A DNA stretch of 64,000 bases from MPNP01 sp026710155 (GCA_965200885.1 OZ241737.1:1426001-1490000), one strand, 5' to 3'. Positions 52,690 to 62,832 are shown, numbered from the stretch's first letter. The notes: generated from the sequence alone by a model not told the origin. A program made the numbers and translations.

Positions 52690-54966
52690 ATGTCAAAGTT
52701 TGGAATTAGTCAAGGTGTTAAACGAAGGGAAGATTCCCGATTTCTCAAGGGTGAGGGGAGTTATGTCGATGACATCAAACCTGCAGAAAGTCTCCATGCA
52801 CATTTTTTTCTGTCACCTGTGGCACATGCCAAGATAACAACGCTTGACGTGGCTGACGCCAAGGCATCACCTGGTGTGGTGGCGGTTTATACCGCCAAGG
52901 ATCTGGTTGCTGGAGGCATGAAAAACAGAATGGTTGCCGAGTTATTGCCCGACAAGGGCTCCAAGGTTCCGGACCCAGCGCGAACAATTCTGGCCGAGGA
53001 AAAGGTGCGTTTTGTCGGTGAACCTGTTGCCATTGTAATTGCCGAAACAATCAATCAGGCCAAGGATGCAGTTGAGTTGATCGAGTTTGATTTTGACGAA
53101 TTGGATGCCCATCTGGCTCTTGAAGCAGGTGGTGAGGATTTACATGATGAGGCACCGGGCAACATCTCATTCCAATGGGCCAAGGGTGACAAGGAAGCTG
53201 TGGACAGGGTCTTCAGCAAGGCACCACATGTTGTTTCACTTCAGGTTGATGATAATAGGGTCATAGTCAATTCGCTCGAGCCCAGAGGGTGTTTTGCCGA
53301 ATGGGAAAACAACAGGCTTCACATGTGCATGAACGGACAGGGTGTTTGGGTAGGCAAGGGTGAACTTGCAAACCTGCTGGGATTGTCTGAGGACAAGGTA
53401 CGGGTAACCACCCCAGATGTTGGTGGCGGCTTTGGAATGAAGGGATTCAATTACCCTGAAAATTTTGCAGTGGCTCAATCAGCAAAGATGCTGGGTAAGA
53501 CAATCCATTGGATGGGAACCCGGTCAGACGCAATGCTGAATGACAATGCCGGAAGAGACCTGACCACGAGAGTCGAAGCAGCCTTTGATGACAATTACAA
53601 AATTGTTGGGTATCGTGTCATCACTCATTGTAATATCGGAGCATATAACTCCTATTATGCACAATTCATTCAAACCGATTTGTTCAGAAAGGTAATTTCA
53701 GGTGTTTATGATATTCCCAATATCTATTTCGAGGTAACCGGGATCTTCACCAATACGGCACCGGTTGATGCCTATCGGGGTGCAGGGAGACCTGAAGGCA
53801 TCTTTGTCATGGAAAGATTGATTGATCATGCTTCTCGTGAATTGGGAATTGATTCCATCGAGCTCAGACGCAGAAATTTCATCAAGCCCAGCCAGTTTCC
53901 CTATAAGAACTTCGCCCATGAAACGGTTGATGTCGGCAATTTTGAAAAAGTCATGGACAGGGCTGTGGTTGAAGCCGATATATCCGGGTTTGACAAAAGA
54001 AAGGAACAATCCCGGGAAGGTAATAAATTGCGGGGTTTGGGAATTTGTTATTACATTGAAACCATTCTGGGGGATCCCAGCGAAACAACCAAACTGGAGT
54101 TTTGTGAAGATGGCATGGTCAATGTCTATGTAGGTACCCAATCAAATGGGCAGGGGCATGAAACAGCCTATTCACAGATACTCCACGAAAGATCGGGAAT
54201 TCCCTTTGACAAGATCAGAATCGTCCAGGGTGACAGCGACTTGATAAAAACCGGTGGAGGTACCGGTGGGTCAAGGTCGGTCACGACCCAGGGAACGTCC
54301 ATCAACGGTACAGCCGATAAAATGATTGAAAAGTTCAAGCCTTTTGTGGCTCAGGAACTGGACAGTGATGAAAGTCGGCTTGAATATGAGGATGGTGCCT
54401 TCAAAGATCCAAAGTCCAACAAGTTTCTTGGAATCATGGAAGCGGGTTCACTTGCTTTGTCAAAGCAGCGGGAAGATTTGATTGCTACTGAAGTTACGAC
54501 CGAAATCAGGGACAAGTCCTTTCCGAATGGGGCACATATCTGCGAGGTGGAGGTCGATCCTGAAACAGGATATTCCAAGGTGGTCAAATATACCGTTGTT
54601 GATGATCTGGGAGTGATAATCAATCCTGTTCTGGCACAGGGTCAGGTCCATGGTGGTGTTGTTCAGGGTATTGGCCAAATCCTGACGGAACATGTTGGTT
54701 TCGATGAATATGGCCAGTTGTTGACGGGTACCTTCATGGATTATGGCATGCCCCGGGCAGATAATGTTCCGTTCATTGAATTTCATTCCGAACCCACTCC
54801 TTCCATAAACAATCCAATTGGAATGAAGGGGTGTGGAGAAGCTGGTACAATTGGTGCATTGGCTGCAGTTACAAATGCTGTTCAGGATGCTTTGTGGGAC
54901 AGGGGAATAAAGATGGTCCAAGCTCCCCTGACACCAACCAGGGTATGGGATTTGCTAAACGGTTGA
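52690..54966 (+). CDS. CoxL-type molybdopterin-binding subunit (form II), orphan
   Basis: The protein has 758 residues from the ATG at 52690; a GTG four codons earlier is possible. It belongs to the xanthine oxidase/CO dehydrogenase large-subunit family: GVKRREDSRFLKGEGSYVDD at the N-terminus, GGGFGMKGFNYPE, the active-site loop AYRGAGRPEG near residue 362, and the catalytic glutamate in KGCGEAGTIGA near the C-terminus. AYRGAGR is the form II loop; true CO dehydrogenase has AYRCSFR. The substrate is therefore unknown and may be an aldehyde, purine or other heterocycle. The medium (FAD) and small (2Fe-2S) subunits are not nearby. Confidence 0.88.
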   Translation: MSKFGISQGVKRREDSRFLKGEGSYVDDIKPAESLHAHFFLSPVAHAKITTLDVADAKASPGVVAVYTAKDLVAGGMKNRMVAELLPDKGSKVPDPARTILAEEKVRFVGEPVAIVIAETINQAKDAVELIEFDFDELDAHLALEAGGEDLHDEAPGNISFQWAKGDKEAVDRVFSKAPHVVSLQVDDNRVIVNSLEPRGCFAEWENNRLHMCMNGQGVWVGKGELANLLGLSEDKVRVTTPDVGGGFGMKGFNYPENFAVAQSAKMLGKTIHWMGTRSDAMLNDNAGRDLTTRVEAAFDDNYKIVGYRVITHCNIGAYNSYYAQFIQTDLFRKVISGVYDIPNIYFEVTGIFTNTAPVDAYRGAGRPEGIFVMERLIDHASRELGIDSIELRRRNFIKPSQFPYKNFAHETVDVGNFEKVMDRAVVEADISGFDKRKEQSREGNKLRGLGICYYIETILGDPSETTKLEFCEDGMVNVYVGTQSNGQGHETAYSQILHERSGIPFDKIRIVQGDSDLIKTGGGTGGSRSVTTQGTSINGTADKMIEKFKPFVAQELDSDESRLEYEDGAFKDPKSNKFLGIMEAGSLALSKQREDLIATEVTTEIRDKSFPNGAHICEVEVDPETGYSKVVKYTVVDDLGVIINPVLAQGQVHGGVVQGIGQILTEHVGFDEYGQLLTGTFMDYGMPRADNVPFIEFHSEPTPSINNPIGMKGCGEAGTIGALAAVTNAVQDALWDRGIKMVQAPLTPTRVWDLLNG

Positions 54967-54982
54967 AGGGAATGGGAATTTG

Positions 54983-56308
54983 CTATTGGCCGCTAACAAC
55001 TTCAGGTGTCAAGCCAAGATAGTCCAAGGTCAATATTCCAATCTTGGCCAGCAGGTTGAATTCGGCTGAATCCCTTTCGATTATGGCTTCAACAAGTCGG
55101 GTTTCGTCTGAAAGCAAATCCTGTTCGGCTTCAAGAACATCCAGGGTCGACTTGGTTCCAAGGGACTCCTCTACCCTGGTCCCCTGAAGAACCAACTCGG
55201 AATATTCCTTTTGCTGAAGATTAACGTCAATCATGGATTCTGCAATATTCAACATATGCCAAGCATTGACGACTTCATTCTCTTGGAGTTTCGCTTCATG
55301 CCTCAAATCAATTCTTGCCTTTTGCAATCTTTGTTCTGACTGCCTTAAAGCCGAGGATAATCTTCCACCACTATAAAGAGGAATGCTTGTCCGAATACCA
55401 ATTGACATATTGTTTTTTGGTGTTTCATTAAATTCTTTGAAGTTCAGATTAGAGGAAGCACTACCACTAAGATTTATTGGCGGTCTTGATGTTTGGATAC
55501 TGACCAGTTCGCGTTGCTGCTGGGCAATCGTAACTTCCAATTTGGCATTTAACAGGGCTGGATTATTTTGATTTGCCAATTCCATGGCACTTGCAATATC
55601 GATTGGAATTTCAACATCAAAGTAGGTGGCAGATAGGTTGTCAGGATATTTGCCGACTGCCAGGTTAAAGATTTCCCGCGCAATCTCGACTTGACCATCA
55701 CGTGTTTTGATATTCCCCATTGCGGAGGTTATTCGGGATTCGACCAGACTCAATTCAGTGCGGGAAATGTTGCCCAATTCAAAGCGGTTTTTCGCAGCCA
55801 CCAACTGAGATTCAAGACTATTGAGATTGTTCTTCTCCAGTTCCAGAAGGTTATAAGCCTTGAGTACATCGAGATATGCGTTGACTGCATTTAACAAAAC
55901 CGTCTGCTCAATCTGGGCCCGATTCAATAATACCACCTGCTTGTTGATTTCCTCAATATCCACAGCCAATTTGTTAACCCCAAAATCAACCAATGGGTAT
56001 TGGGAAGACAATTCAACTGTCCCACCGAGAGAATTGTCTCGGTCATCGGAGGAATTGTTGGCCTGATAATTGGAACTCAAATTGAGTGCAACCGTCGGTT
56101 TCGATCCAGCACCAATTTGCGTGATCTGTTCTTCCTGGATTGCAACCAGATATTCGTGACCCTGTAATAGGGAACTGTTACTGTATGCTGCAATCAAAAC
56201 ATCTTCCAAACTTTCCGAATGAGCTGTTTGTAATGGCCCAAACAGGAACAGCAGCATTATACTGATTGAAATATGGGTTTTACCTGGAAAAAATCTTGAA
56301 AGTTGCAT
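54983..56308 (-). CDS. tolC: TolC-family outer membrane efflux protein
   Basis: The protein has 441 residues from the ATG at 56308, chosen because it begins a signal peptide (HISISIMLLFLFGPLQTAHS); the frame is open 27 codons upstream. TolC features: SLEDVLIAAYSNSSLLQGHEY, ELSSQYPLVDFGVN, the first helix pair ending RFELGNISRTELSLVESRI, the repeat half SIGIRTSIPLYSGGRLSSAL, and GTKSTLDVLEAEQDLL near the end. It serves type I secretion and RND pumps. It lies directly downstream of pcm, the usual alphaproteobacterial arrangement. Confidence 0.9.
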   Translation of the reverse strand: MQLSRFFPGKTHISISIMLLFLFGPLQTAHSESLEDVLIAAYSNSSLLQGHEYLVAIQEEQITQIGAGSKPTVALNLSSNYQANNSSDDRDNSLGGTVELSSQYPLVDFGVNKLAVDIEEINKQVVLLNRAQIEQTVLLNAVNAYLDVLKAYNLLELEKNNLNSLESQLVAAKNRFELGNISRTELSLVESRITSAMGNIKTRDGQVEIAREIFNLAVGKYPDNLSATYFDVEIPIDIASAMELANQNNPALLNAKLEVTIAQQQRELVSIQTSRPPINLSGSASSNLNFKEFNETPKNNMSIGIRTSIPLYSGGRLSSALRQSEQRLQKARIDLRHEAKLQENEVVNAWHMLNIAESMIDVNLQQKEYSELVLQGTRVEESLGTKSTLDVLEAEQDLLSDETRLVEAIIERDSAEFNLLAKIGILTLDYLGLTPEVVSGQ

Positions 56309-56330
56309 TGATAAAATGAATGTTGGATTA

Positions 56331-57002
56331 CTAGAAAACAAACTCCTTGGTCTTGGTGAACCCATTGAGTTCGGGGGCTTCGGCATCAAAGGCAGTATGC
56401 CAGTCTATTCCTCCTTCGGTTTTATAGCCAATCTTGCACTTGCCACCATGCCCGGTATTGACAACAGCACCGATTCTTCCTCCCAGTTTCAACTGGTCAA
56501 GAATCTGTTGGGGTACGGTTTCAATACTCCCCTGACAGGTAATTACATCATAAGGGCTGTAGTGGGATACTCCCTCCGCCAGGGTCCCAGTTACCGGTAG
56601 GGCATTATCAACAGAATGATGCACAAAGGTATTTTCTGCCTGATTGGAAAATTCACTCACCTCCTCAAGTGAGACTACAGTTTCGGCCATGGAAGCGATA
56701 ATGGCGGTAGAATAACCAAGACCCGAACCTATGTCAAGAACGAGTTCATCAGAACGAATGTTGAGGGCAACAAGCATTTTTGCCAAAATTCTCGGTTCCA
56801 GCAAAAACCTGTCAAAACCGATGTGCAGATGGTCTCCTATGTAGGCCAATTCCTTTTTGGATTGTGAAACATATTCTTCTCGGGGAATGGCAAGCATCGC
56901 CTGAATTATGGGGAATCTCGTTACATCTGACGGTCTGATCTGGCAATCAACCATGTTAATTCTTCGTTGTTCGAAATTACATGACAATGAGATGCCTCCC
57001 AT
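56331..57002 (-). CDS. pcm: Protein-L-isoaspartate O-methyltransferase family protein
   Basis: The protein has 223 residues. The start at 57002 keeps the conserved FEQRRINMVDCQIRPSDVTR segment. SAM-binding VLDIGSGLGYSTAIIASM and the following VSLEEV are clear. In the N-terminal half the usual catalytic-loop Ser/Thr region reads AYIGDHLHIGFDRFLLEPR, so substrate repair activity may differ from classical Pcm. The family is regularly encoded before tolC in Alphaproteobacteria. tRNA-Gly lies upstream on the same strand. Confidence 0.85.
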   Translation of the reverse strand: MGGISLSCNFEQRRINMVDCQIRPSDVTRFPIIQAMLAIPREEYVSQSKKELAYIGDHLHIGFDRFLLEPRILAKMLVALNIRSDELVLDIGSGLGYSTAIIASMAETVVSLEEVSEFSNQAENTFVHHSVDNALPVTGTLAEGVSHYSPYDVITCQGSIETVPQQILDQLKLGGRIGAVVNTGHGGKCKIGYKTEGGIDWHTAFDAEAPELNGFTKTKEFVF

Positions 57003-57100
57003 GGCTTAAAACAGCGGACAAGTTAAAGGCTCGCCAAATCAATGAAAACCTGAGAATCGCTGATTGTAGAATCCACATATTGATTCAACCACTGAAGATA

Positions 57101-57175
57101 TGGAGCGGACGATGGGATTCGAACCCACGGCCCTAACCTTGGCAAGGTTATGCTCTACCCCTGAGCTACATCCGC
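57101..57175 (-). tRNA. tRNA-Gly (anticodon GCC), CCA encoded
   Basis: The complement forms a cloverleaf. Acceptor GCGGATG pairs with CGTCCGC (one G-U pair); D-arm TAGCTCAGGGGTAGAGC; anticodon stem TAACC/GGTTA with loop TTGCCAA; T-arm GTTCGAATC; discriminator T, then CCA. Confidence 0.97.
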
Positions 57176-57984
57176 TTAATTTCCATTTAGAGTCGTTTAA
57201 AAGTTACCTAATTACCTAATTCATCTGCTTCAAGCAAGTATTGATAATTTTGCACAAAACCAGACAAAAAATTGTTACTGATTCATTTTATATCCTGCCC
57301 GAACCAATAAAGGGAATTCATTTTCCTAAGATTCCAAGATTTTCAAAAGTCGGTTTTCCAATTTTTTCATCCACCTGGCAGTCTTCGGTTGGTGCCTGTG
57401 GAGGTCGTGGTAAATTCACTCCAAAAAAATCTGATTCGGGTATGGGCTATAGCTATGATTCAAATGCAATCCAAGCACATATTACGGTATCTGGTACAAG
57501 GATAAGCAAAACGGCCAAGGAAAACAGATTGCTTGTCAGTTTGGGAATCGATTATCACGGGGGTGATGATGTTGTTATCAACGGAGATATTTTTTCCATG
57601 GTATTTCATCTGGCGACATCGTCAACGGATTGAAGGTTGGAGTGAAATTTTCATTCTGATTAATGTGCTATACGGCTTCTTTACTCTGGGTACTGAATGG
57701 TTTTTGGATGCCGTTATTTGGGATTGTGGTCGAGCCAGTTCACATGGATGCTTTGACATTAGGACCGAGAATAGTTCCATGGGATACCTGAGCCTACCTA
57801 AAAAAATTACAGGGTTATATGACGAAATAAAGTGGAAAATATCAATGGTGTGGCAAAGGCAGCTTAAAATGGTTGGGTATGTCGCAATATGAGATTCCCA
57901 CTTATATTATACAATTTCAATATCTCCTCTGGATAATACAATTATTGCAACTGGTACATGGAATAGGAACTCGATTGGAACCAA
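57176..57984. other. 0.8-kb region with only doubtful frames
   Basis: Two plus-strand frames overlap in different phases (57241-57633 and 57533-57892). The second contains a possible membrane segment (IFILINVLYGFFTLGTEWFL). They may be the halves of one decayed gene, since neither has a ribosome site or a family match. I do not call a gene. The promoter for uvrD should lie in the last 100 bases. Confidence 0.4.
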
Positions 57985-60423
57985 ATGACCAACCTGGAAT
58001 ACCTTGAAGGATTAAACACGGCACAACGGGAAGCCGTCAATCATTTGGACGGTCCACTGTTGATTGTAGCAGGGGCCGGAACAGGCAAAACCCGAACACT
58101 TGTCACAAGATTGGCTCACATCATTAATTTGGGATTGGCTCGGCCTTATGAGATTTTGGCAGTAACATTTACCAACAAGGCCGCCAGTGAATTGAAGCAC
58201 AGAATACATTCCCTGGTAGAAACCGATTCCCTAGAGTTATCCTGGGTGGGTACTTTCCATTCGATGGCTGCCAAAATACTGAAAATTGAAGCTGAAAGGA
58301 TAGGTCTCAACAGCAATTACACCATACTTGATGACAATGATCAAAACAAGATCATCAAGGATTTGCTCAAATCAAGAAATATCACTCCTGATCAAATTCC
58401 TCCTAGAATGCTGATTGGACAAATCAATAAATGGAAGAATGATGCAAAAACGCCATCCAACTTATCAAGGCAGGATAAGGAATTGTTCCAGGATCAGGCA
58501 GAAGATCTCTACCAATCATATCAAAGGGAGTTGCTCCATTCCAATTGTGTGGATTTCGGTGATCTGTTGCTTCATGTTGTCACCCTTTTTACTAATCAGG
58601 TGGATGTGCTGAAAACCTATCAGAATAAATTCTATTACATTCTGGTTGATGAGTATCAGGATACAAATATCTGCCAATATCACATGCTGAGGCTTTTGAC
58701 CCAAAGCAACAAAAATATCTGTTGTGTAGGAGATGATGATCAGGCCATCTACAGTTGGAGGGGAGCCAGACCCCAGATAATGTTGAATTTCTCCGAACAT
58801 TACAAGGATGCCAAGATTGTCAAGCTTGAAGAGAATTATCGCTCAACCAAGCATATACTTGGTGCCGGAGTTGGTCTTATCCAGCATAACCTTATGCGAC
58901 ACGACAAATCACTTCGGGTTGGATTGCCAAATACGGATCAGGCCATCAAGGTTAGGGTTCATGCGTTTGATGAGTTGTTTGCCGAGGCAAGGTTTATTGG
59001 GAATGCCATAAGGAAATTGAACACAGCCGGAATAAAGGGAAGGAAATTCAGCTATTCAGAAATTGCGGTGGCAGCCAGAACATGGGCTGCAACTGCAGAT
59101 ATAGAAGAAAGATTTTTTGATTTGAATATTCCCTACAGAGTGATTGGTGGTCCAAAGTTTTTTGATCGCAAGGAAATCAAGGATGTTTTGGGTTATCTGA
59201 AGGTATGTCATAACCCACTGGATAATTTCAGTTTTGGAAGGGTAATCAACACCCCAACAAGAGGAATAGGTAAGGTAACCCATCAAAAAATTACCCATTA
59301 TGCCTCAGAACACAATATCTCGCATCTGGAAGCAGCACGAAAAATGGTATTGGATAAAGGCCTTGCTTCAACATCTTTGTCCAAATTGGGAAAATTTCTG
59401 GCACTTCTGGATGAAGGTTCAGGAAAATTGAATGACCCTGCTCTATTGTTGGGCAATTCCATTAACACCCTCGTATCTGAAATTGGGTACAGGGATTATC
59501 TGGTGAAGAACTATCCGGAGAATTTTGAAGAGCGAATTGAAAATGTTGAAAAACTGTCTGATATGGCCGGACGCTATGAAACTCTGGGCAGTTTTATTGA
59601 ACAGGCGGGATTAATGAATGCCGAAGAAGATCCCGATGATCATTCCAAGGATCAAGTGTCCCTGATGACCTTGCATGCCTGCAAGGGTTCGGAATATCCT
59701 GTAATGTATCTCATTGGATGGTATGAGGGTGGACTTCCTTCAATCCGGAATATCGAAGAACAACATCAGGAAATTTCTCCTTCTGTATATCAGTTGGCGA
59801 TGACGCTTTTGTACAATCCACCCAAATCCACCCGTGAAAGTAGGAGATTTCTAAATTCGGCAAAGTTTGTAATTGAGGAAAAGCCGGAGGTGAATTCAGA
59901 TAGGAACAACTTGGGTAAAACGCTGGCGAAAATGATCCTTGGGGGTAATGGAATTAAATTCTCCAAGGAGGAGGAATCCCTCGCGAAAAAGATCACAACA
60001 TCTGAAGCAATTGAAGAAGAAAGGCGGTTGGCGCATGTTGGCATTACCAGAGCAAAGGAACTTTGTGTCATTTCCTACAACCAAGTAATCAGGTTCAGGG
60101 GACAATTGATTCCCGGTTTGCTTCCCTCCAGGTTTATCAATGAGTTGCCCGATGCTGATGTCGAACATTATGTCAATGAAAGGGCGGTCTCAAGGACATC
60201 TGTCAGCAATCAATTCCCACCCCCCAAAAAAGCAACTCAAAATGGAAGGAAATCATTTGCTCCCGAAGCAGAAAGAATCAATTCAATCGTGGAAGGAGAC
60301 CGGGTGTTGCACAAGGTTTTTGGTAAAGGTTCGGTAATAGCCAGCAGCAATAATCGGTTGTTGATCAAGTTCGACAACAAGCAGGAAAAATTGATATTGA
60401 ATGATTATGTGACGCTTCTGTGA
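57985..60423 (+). CDS. uvrD: UvrD/PcrA-type DNA helicase with an insertion between motifs V and VI
   Basis: The protein has 812 residues. It is an SF1A 3'-5' helicase for nucleotide-excision and mismatch repair. Motifs: LNTAQREAV (Q), AGAGTGKT (I), FTNKAASELKHRI (Ia), DEYQDTN (II), DDDQAIYSWRGA (III), LEENYRS (IV), LMTLHACKGSEY (V) and EEERRLAHVGITRAKE (VI). Normally only a few residues separate the GLPS...EE loop after motif V from EEERRLAYV. Here about 80 residues (roughly 593-672) intervene, rich in Lys, Ser and Asn. The C-terminal tail GDRVLHKVFGKGSVIASSNN is the usual UvrD Tudor-like RNA-polymerase-binding domain. Core motifs are intact. Confidence 0.92.
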   Translation: MTNLEYLEGLNTAQREAVNHLDGPLLIVAGAGTGKTRTLVTRLAHIINLGLARPYEILAVTFTNKAASELKHRIHSLVETDSLELSWVGTFHSMAAKILKIEAERIGLNSNYTILDDNDQNKIIKDLLKSRNITPDQIPPRMLIGQINKWKNDAKTPSNLSRQDKELFQDQAEDLYQSYQRELLHSNCVDFGDLLLHVVTLFTNQVDVLKTYQNKFYYILVDEYQDTNICQYHMLRLLTQSNKNICCVGDDDQAIYSWRGARPQIMLNFSEHYKDAKIVKLEENYRSTKHILGAGVGLIQHNLMRHDKSLRVGLPNTDQAIKVRVHAFDELFAEARFIGNAIRKLNTAGIKGRKFSYSEIAVAARTWAATADIEERFFDLNIPYRVIGGPKFFDRKEIKDVLGYLKVCHNPLDNFSFGRVINTPTRGIGKVTHQKITHYASEHNISHLEAARKMVLDKGLASTSLSKLGKFLALLDEGSGKLNDPALLLGNSINTLVSEIGYRDYLVKNYPENFEERIENVEKLSDMAGRYETLGSFIEQAGLMNAEEDPDDHSKDQVSLMTLHACKGSEYPVMYLIGWYEGGLPSIRNIEEQHQEISPSVYQLAMTLLYNPPKSTRESRRFLNSAKFVIEEKPEVNSDRNNLGKTLAKMILGGNGIKFSKEEESLAKKITTSEAIEEERRLAHVGITRAKELCVISYNQVIRFRGQLIPGLLPSRFINELPDADVEHYVNERAVSRTSVSNQFPPPKKATQNGRKSFAPEAERINSIVEGDRVLHKVFGKGSVIASSNNRLLIKFDNKQEKLILNDYVTLL

Positions 60424-60441
60424 AAAATGGGATGGGGTAGA

Positions 60442-60471
60442 TTCGGAAACACCTTGGCAGGTGTTTCCGAA
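60442..60471. terminator. Hairpin between convergent uvrD and DUF1127 genes
   Basis: TTCGGAAACACCT pairs perfectly with AGGTGTTTCCGAA around the loop TGGC, a 13-base-pair stem lying 18 bases after the uvrD stop and 11 before the DUF1127 stop. It has no clean T-run on either side, but position and strength suit a bidirectional terminator. Confidence 0.65.
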
Positions 60472-60481
60472 GAGAAGGAAA

Positions 60482-60697
60482 TTACTTGTTAAAGCAAGTT
60501 TTACGGGTGATGGATTCCAGCTCGTATCTGCTGATTCCGATATCTTCCAATTCCCTGTTAGAAAGAACCGAGAGTTCCTTGATGGTACGTCTGTAAACCT
60601 TGTATTGTTTCCATTTAGTTTCCAGGGCCTTCTTGTAGGTCCCAAGAATATGGTACAAATTCACGGTGGGCAAGGATACATTATCAAGAATAGCCAT
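60482..60697 (-). CDS. DUF1127 small protein
   Basis: The protein has 71 residues. The C-terminal half carries the DUF1127 core RRTIKELSVLSNRELEDIGI followed by SRYELESI. It is a small arginine-rich protein type that in Agrobacterium and Rhodobacter modulates RNA turnover and phosphate or stress responses. The N-terminal half is variable. A ribosome-site-like AAGGAGT precedes the ATG on the minus strand. Confidence 0.88.
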   Translation of the reverse strand: MAILDNVSLPTVNLYHILGTYKKALETKWKQYKVYRRTIKELSVLSNRELEDIGISRYELESITRKTCFNK

Positions 60698-60907
60698 TTT
60701 ATTTACTCCTTAAAATACAAGAGGTTGTTGTGTAAAACATTTGAGGGAAATATTGTGATTTGTTTTGCCAACTCAACATCAGTTTTTGCAATCCCAAATT
60801 GCATTGGGTGCAATGCTCAAACACCAACCTTTTTGTATTCTGGAAATCGTCTTTTTGGTTAAATATCTATGTAGGAACACTATATTCATTCACTGGATAA
60901 ATTCGAA

Positions 60908-61972
60908 ATGTCAGTCACAAAAGAAACCATCCTAAATGAGCTCTCGAGGATTACAGTCCCTGAGGGTAATATTGTTGATCTGAATATGGTCAAGGCACTG
61001 GTAATTGATCAGGGTAATGTTAGTTTTGTCCTTGAAGTTCCCCCCGATAAGGGAATGCGTATGGAACCGGTCAGAGAATCCGCCGTAAGGATTTTGGAAC
61101 AGCTTACAGGTGTAGATAAAGTCTCGGTTGTTATGACTGCCCATTCGGAAAAGGCATCAAAACCAGCCGAGAAGGGTCCGCCACCTGATCTGAAATTGGG
61201 TGGGCATCCCCGCCAGGAAACAAATCTGACCAATCTGGAGGGTGTAAGGAAAATCGTTGCTGTTGCCTCGGGCAAGGGGGGTGTCGGCAAATCCACCGTT
61301 TCCCTCAATCTAGCGGTTTCGCTGGTTAAGTTGGGGCATAAAGTTGGTTTGCTTGATGCAGACATACATGGACCTTCATTACCCATGATGACAGGAATGT
61401 CTTCCAAACCATATTCACCGGACGGGAAAACCATAATTCCTTTGGAGGTTTTTGGAATCAAGGTCATGTCAATTGGTTTCCTGCTGCCAAAGGAAGAGGC
61501 GATAATCTGGCGAGGTCCAATGTTGATGGGTGCCTTGCAACAAATGCTGCAGCAGGTAAAATGGGGTCAATTGGATATAATTCTGGTTGACTTGCCACCA
61601 GGAACGGGCGATGTTCAATTGACGCTATGCCAAAGGTTTCCCCTGACTGGTGCAATTATCGTTTGTACACCACAGGATTTGGCCCTGGCAGATGCAAGAA
61701 GGGCGATAACCATGTTTCAAAAACTCAACTCGCCGATTTTGGGTATAGTTGAGAACATGTCCTATTATTCATGCCCTAAATGTAATAACAGGGATTTTGT
61801 TTTTGGCAGGAATGGCGCCCGCCAGGAGGCACGCAAACTGGAGCTGCCTTTCCTTGGTGAAATTCCCTTGGAGATGTCAATCCGAAAAGGTGGTGATGAT
61901 GGAAAACCCATTGCCTTGAATCCTGGCGAAACAGCAGATGTCTTTGCCTTAATTGGTGAATTGATAATTTAA
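60908..61972 (+). CDS. mrp: Mrp/ApbC-type iron-sulfur cluster carrier ATPase
   Basis: The protein has 354 residues. An N-terminal MIP18-like domain (residues 1-85: ILNELSRITVPEGNIVDLNM) is followed by the P-loop ATPase: deviant Walker A SGKGGVGKSTVSLNLA, LDADIHGPS, VDLPPGTGD and TPQDLALADARRA. The cluster-binding CPKC lies in NMSYYSCPKCNN. It binds and transfers 4Fe-4S clusters. The linker between the domains (GPPPDLKLGG) is usual. Confidence 0.93.
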   Translation: MSVTKETILNELSRITVPEGNIVDLNMVKALVIDQGNVSFVLEVPPDKGMRMEPVRESAVRILEQLTGVDKVSVVMTAHSEKASKPAEKGPPPDLKLGGHPRQETNLTNLEGVRKIVAVASGKGGVGKSTVSLNLAVSLVKLGHKVGLLDADIHGPSLPMMTGMSSKPYSPDGKTIIPLEVFGIKVMSIGFLLPKEEAIIWRGPMLMGALQQMLQQVKWGQLDIILVDLPPGTGDVQLTLCQRFPLTGAIIVCTPQDLALADARRAITMFQKLNSPILGIVENMSYYSCPKCNNRDFVFGRNGARQEARKLELPFLGEIPLEMSIRKGGDDGKPIALNPGETADVFALIGELII

Positions 61973-62832
61973 TGTAACTATTCAGAAACCAGATTTGCTG
62001 ATATGTTGTCATTTTGAAGGCCAAGAGTACTTATTCGATGGGAATTAAAGGGCCAGAGATTGAGCGTCTTCTTCTGGAGTAAATGCGATTGAGGGATGTG
62101 GACCACATGTATGTGAAGCCAAGCTGTATAGAGTTGTCGCAGTGCGGGCATTTTCAACAAGAATTGAAGTGGATTCATGGGCAATACGAGGTCATACAAA
62201 GGCTATCTGGCAAGTATCGAATATGACCATAAGGACATTATCCTATGCGGGAAACTTGTTTGGCATCTATCTGGCGACTGTACAACTGGTCTTCCCGATT
62301 TCTTTCCTGCTGGATTCACACATTTTCCATCAGGTCATATTCAAGCTGATTTTTAAATAAGTCAAAGAGTGAAATTATTAACTGGACAGGAATTTCACCG
62401 CTGGTTCCGATTAATCCAAAAAAATTTCAAGCTTCAGAACATTTCCTGTGATTTTTGAAAGCGCCCACAATTTAATTTAATTATTTTTTGAAATTTCATT
62501 TTTTCAAAAAAAAATTCTGAAAGTTATTTTCTCAATTCACAAAAAAATCTCCCTAAATCAATATATAGACAATATATTAAAATATAGCCCATATATAGTT
62601 TAAATTAGTGGTATAAAATGGTTTGCATTCCCATAAAAAACCTGCTATATCCATAATACCCTAACCTTTTCTAGTTGAGTGGTTTGTTGTCATGGCAAGT
62701 GGCATTGAGGTAGGCGCAGGTGAGTTACGTAGGAAACCGACTTGGGAGGGGTATTAAGGGGGTAGCGGTTAACAAGAATTATAATTCCACGACCGACTAC
62801 CCCAAATTTATAACGATTTAGGGATTGTTGAA
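61973..62832. other. Long leader region before mraZ
   Basis: The 860 bases contain no convincing gene. The stretch 62440-62600 is extremely AT-rich, with runs of T and A and repeated ATATA, and looks like a promoter or bendable segment. Just upstream of mraZ, near 62744-62766, G-rich pentamers (TGGGA, GGGGT, GGGGT) at 5- to 12-base spacing could be MraZ-binding repeats, which autoregulate the division cluster. The spacing is not regular enough for a firm call. Confidence 0.45.

Noticed and set aside
57985..60423. Intein in uvrD
   Set aside because: The insertion is only about 80 residues, lacks a starting Cys or Ser and a terminal HN, and has no homing-endonuclease or splicing blocks.
62142..62360. 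Open frame of 72 codons in the mraZ leader region
   Set aside because: There is no ribosome site and no family resemblance, and the hydrophobic C-terminal part comes from T-rich sequence. It is probably chance.
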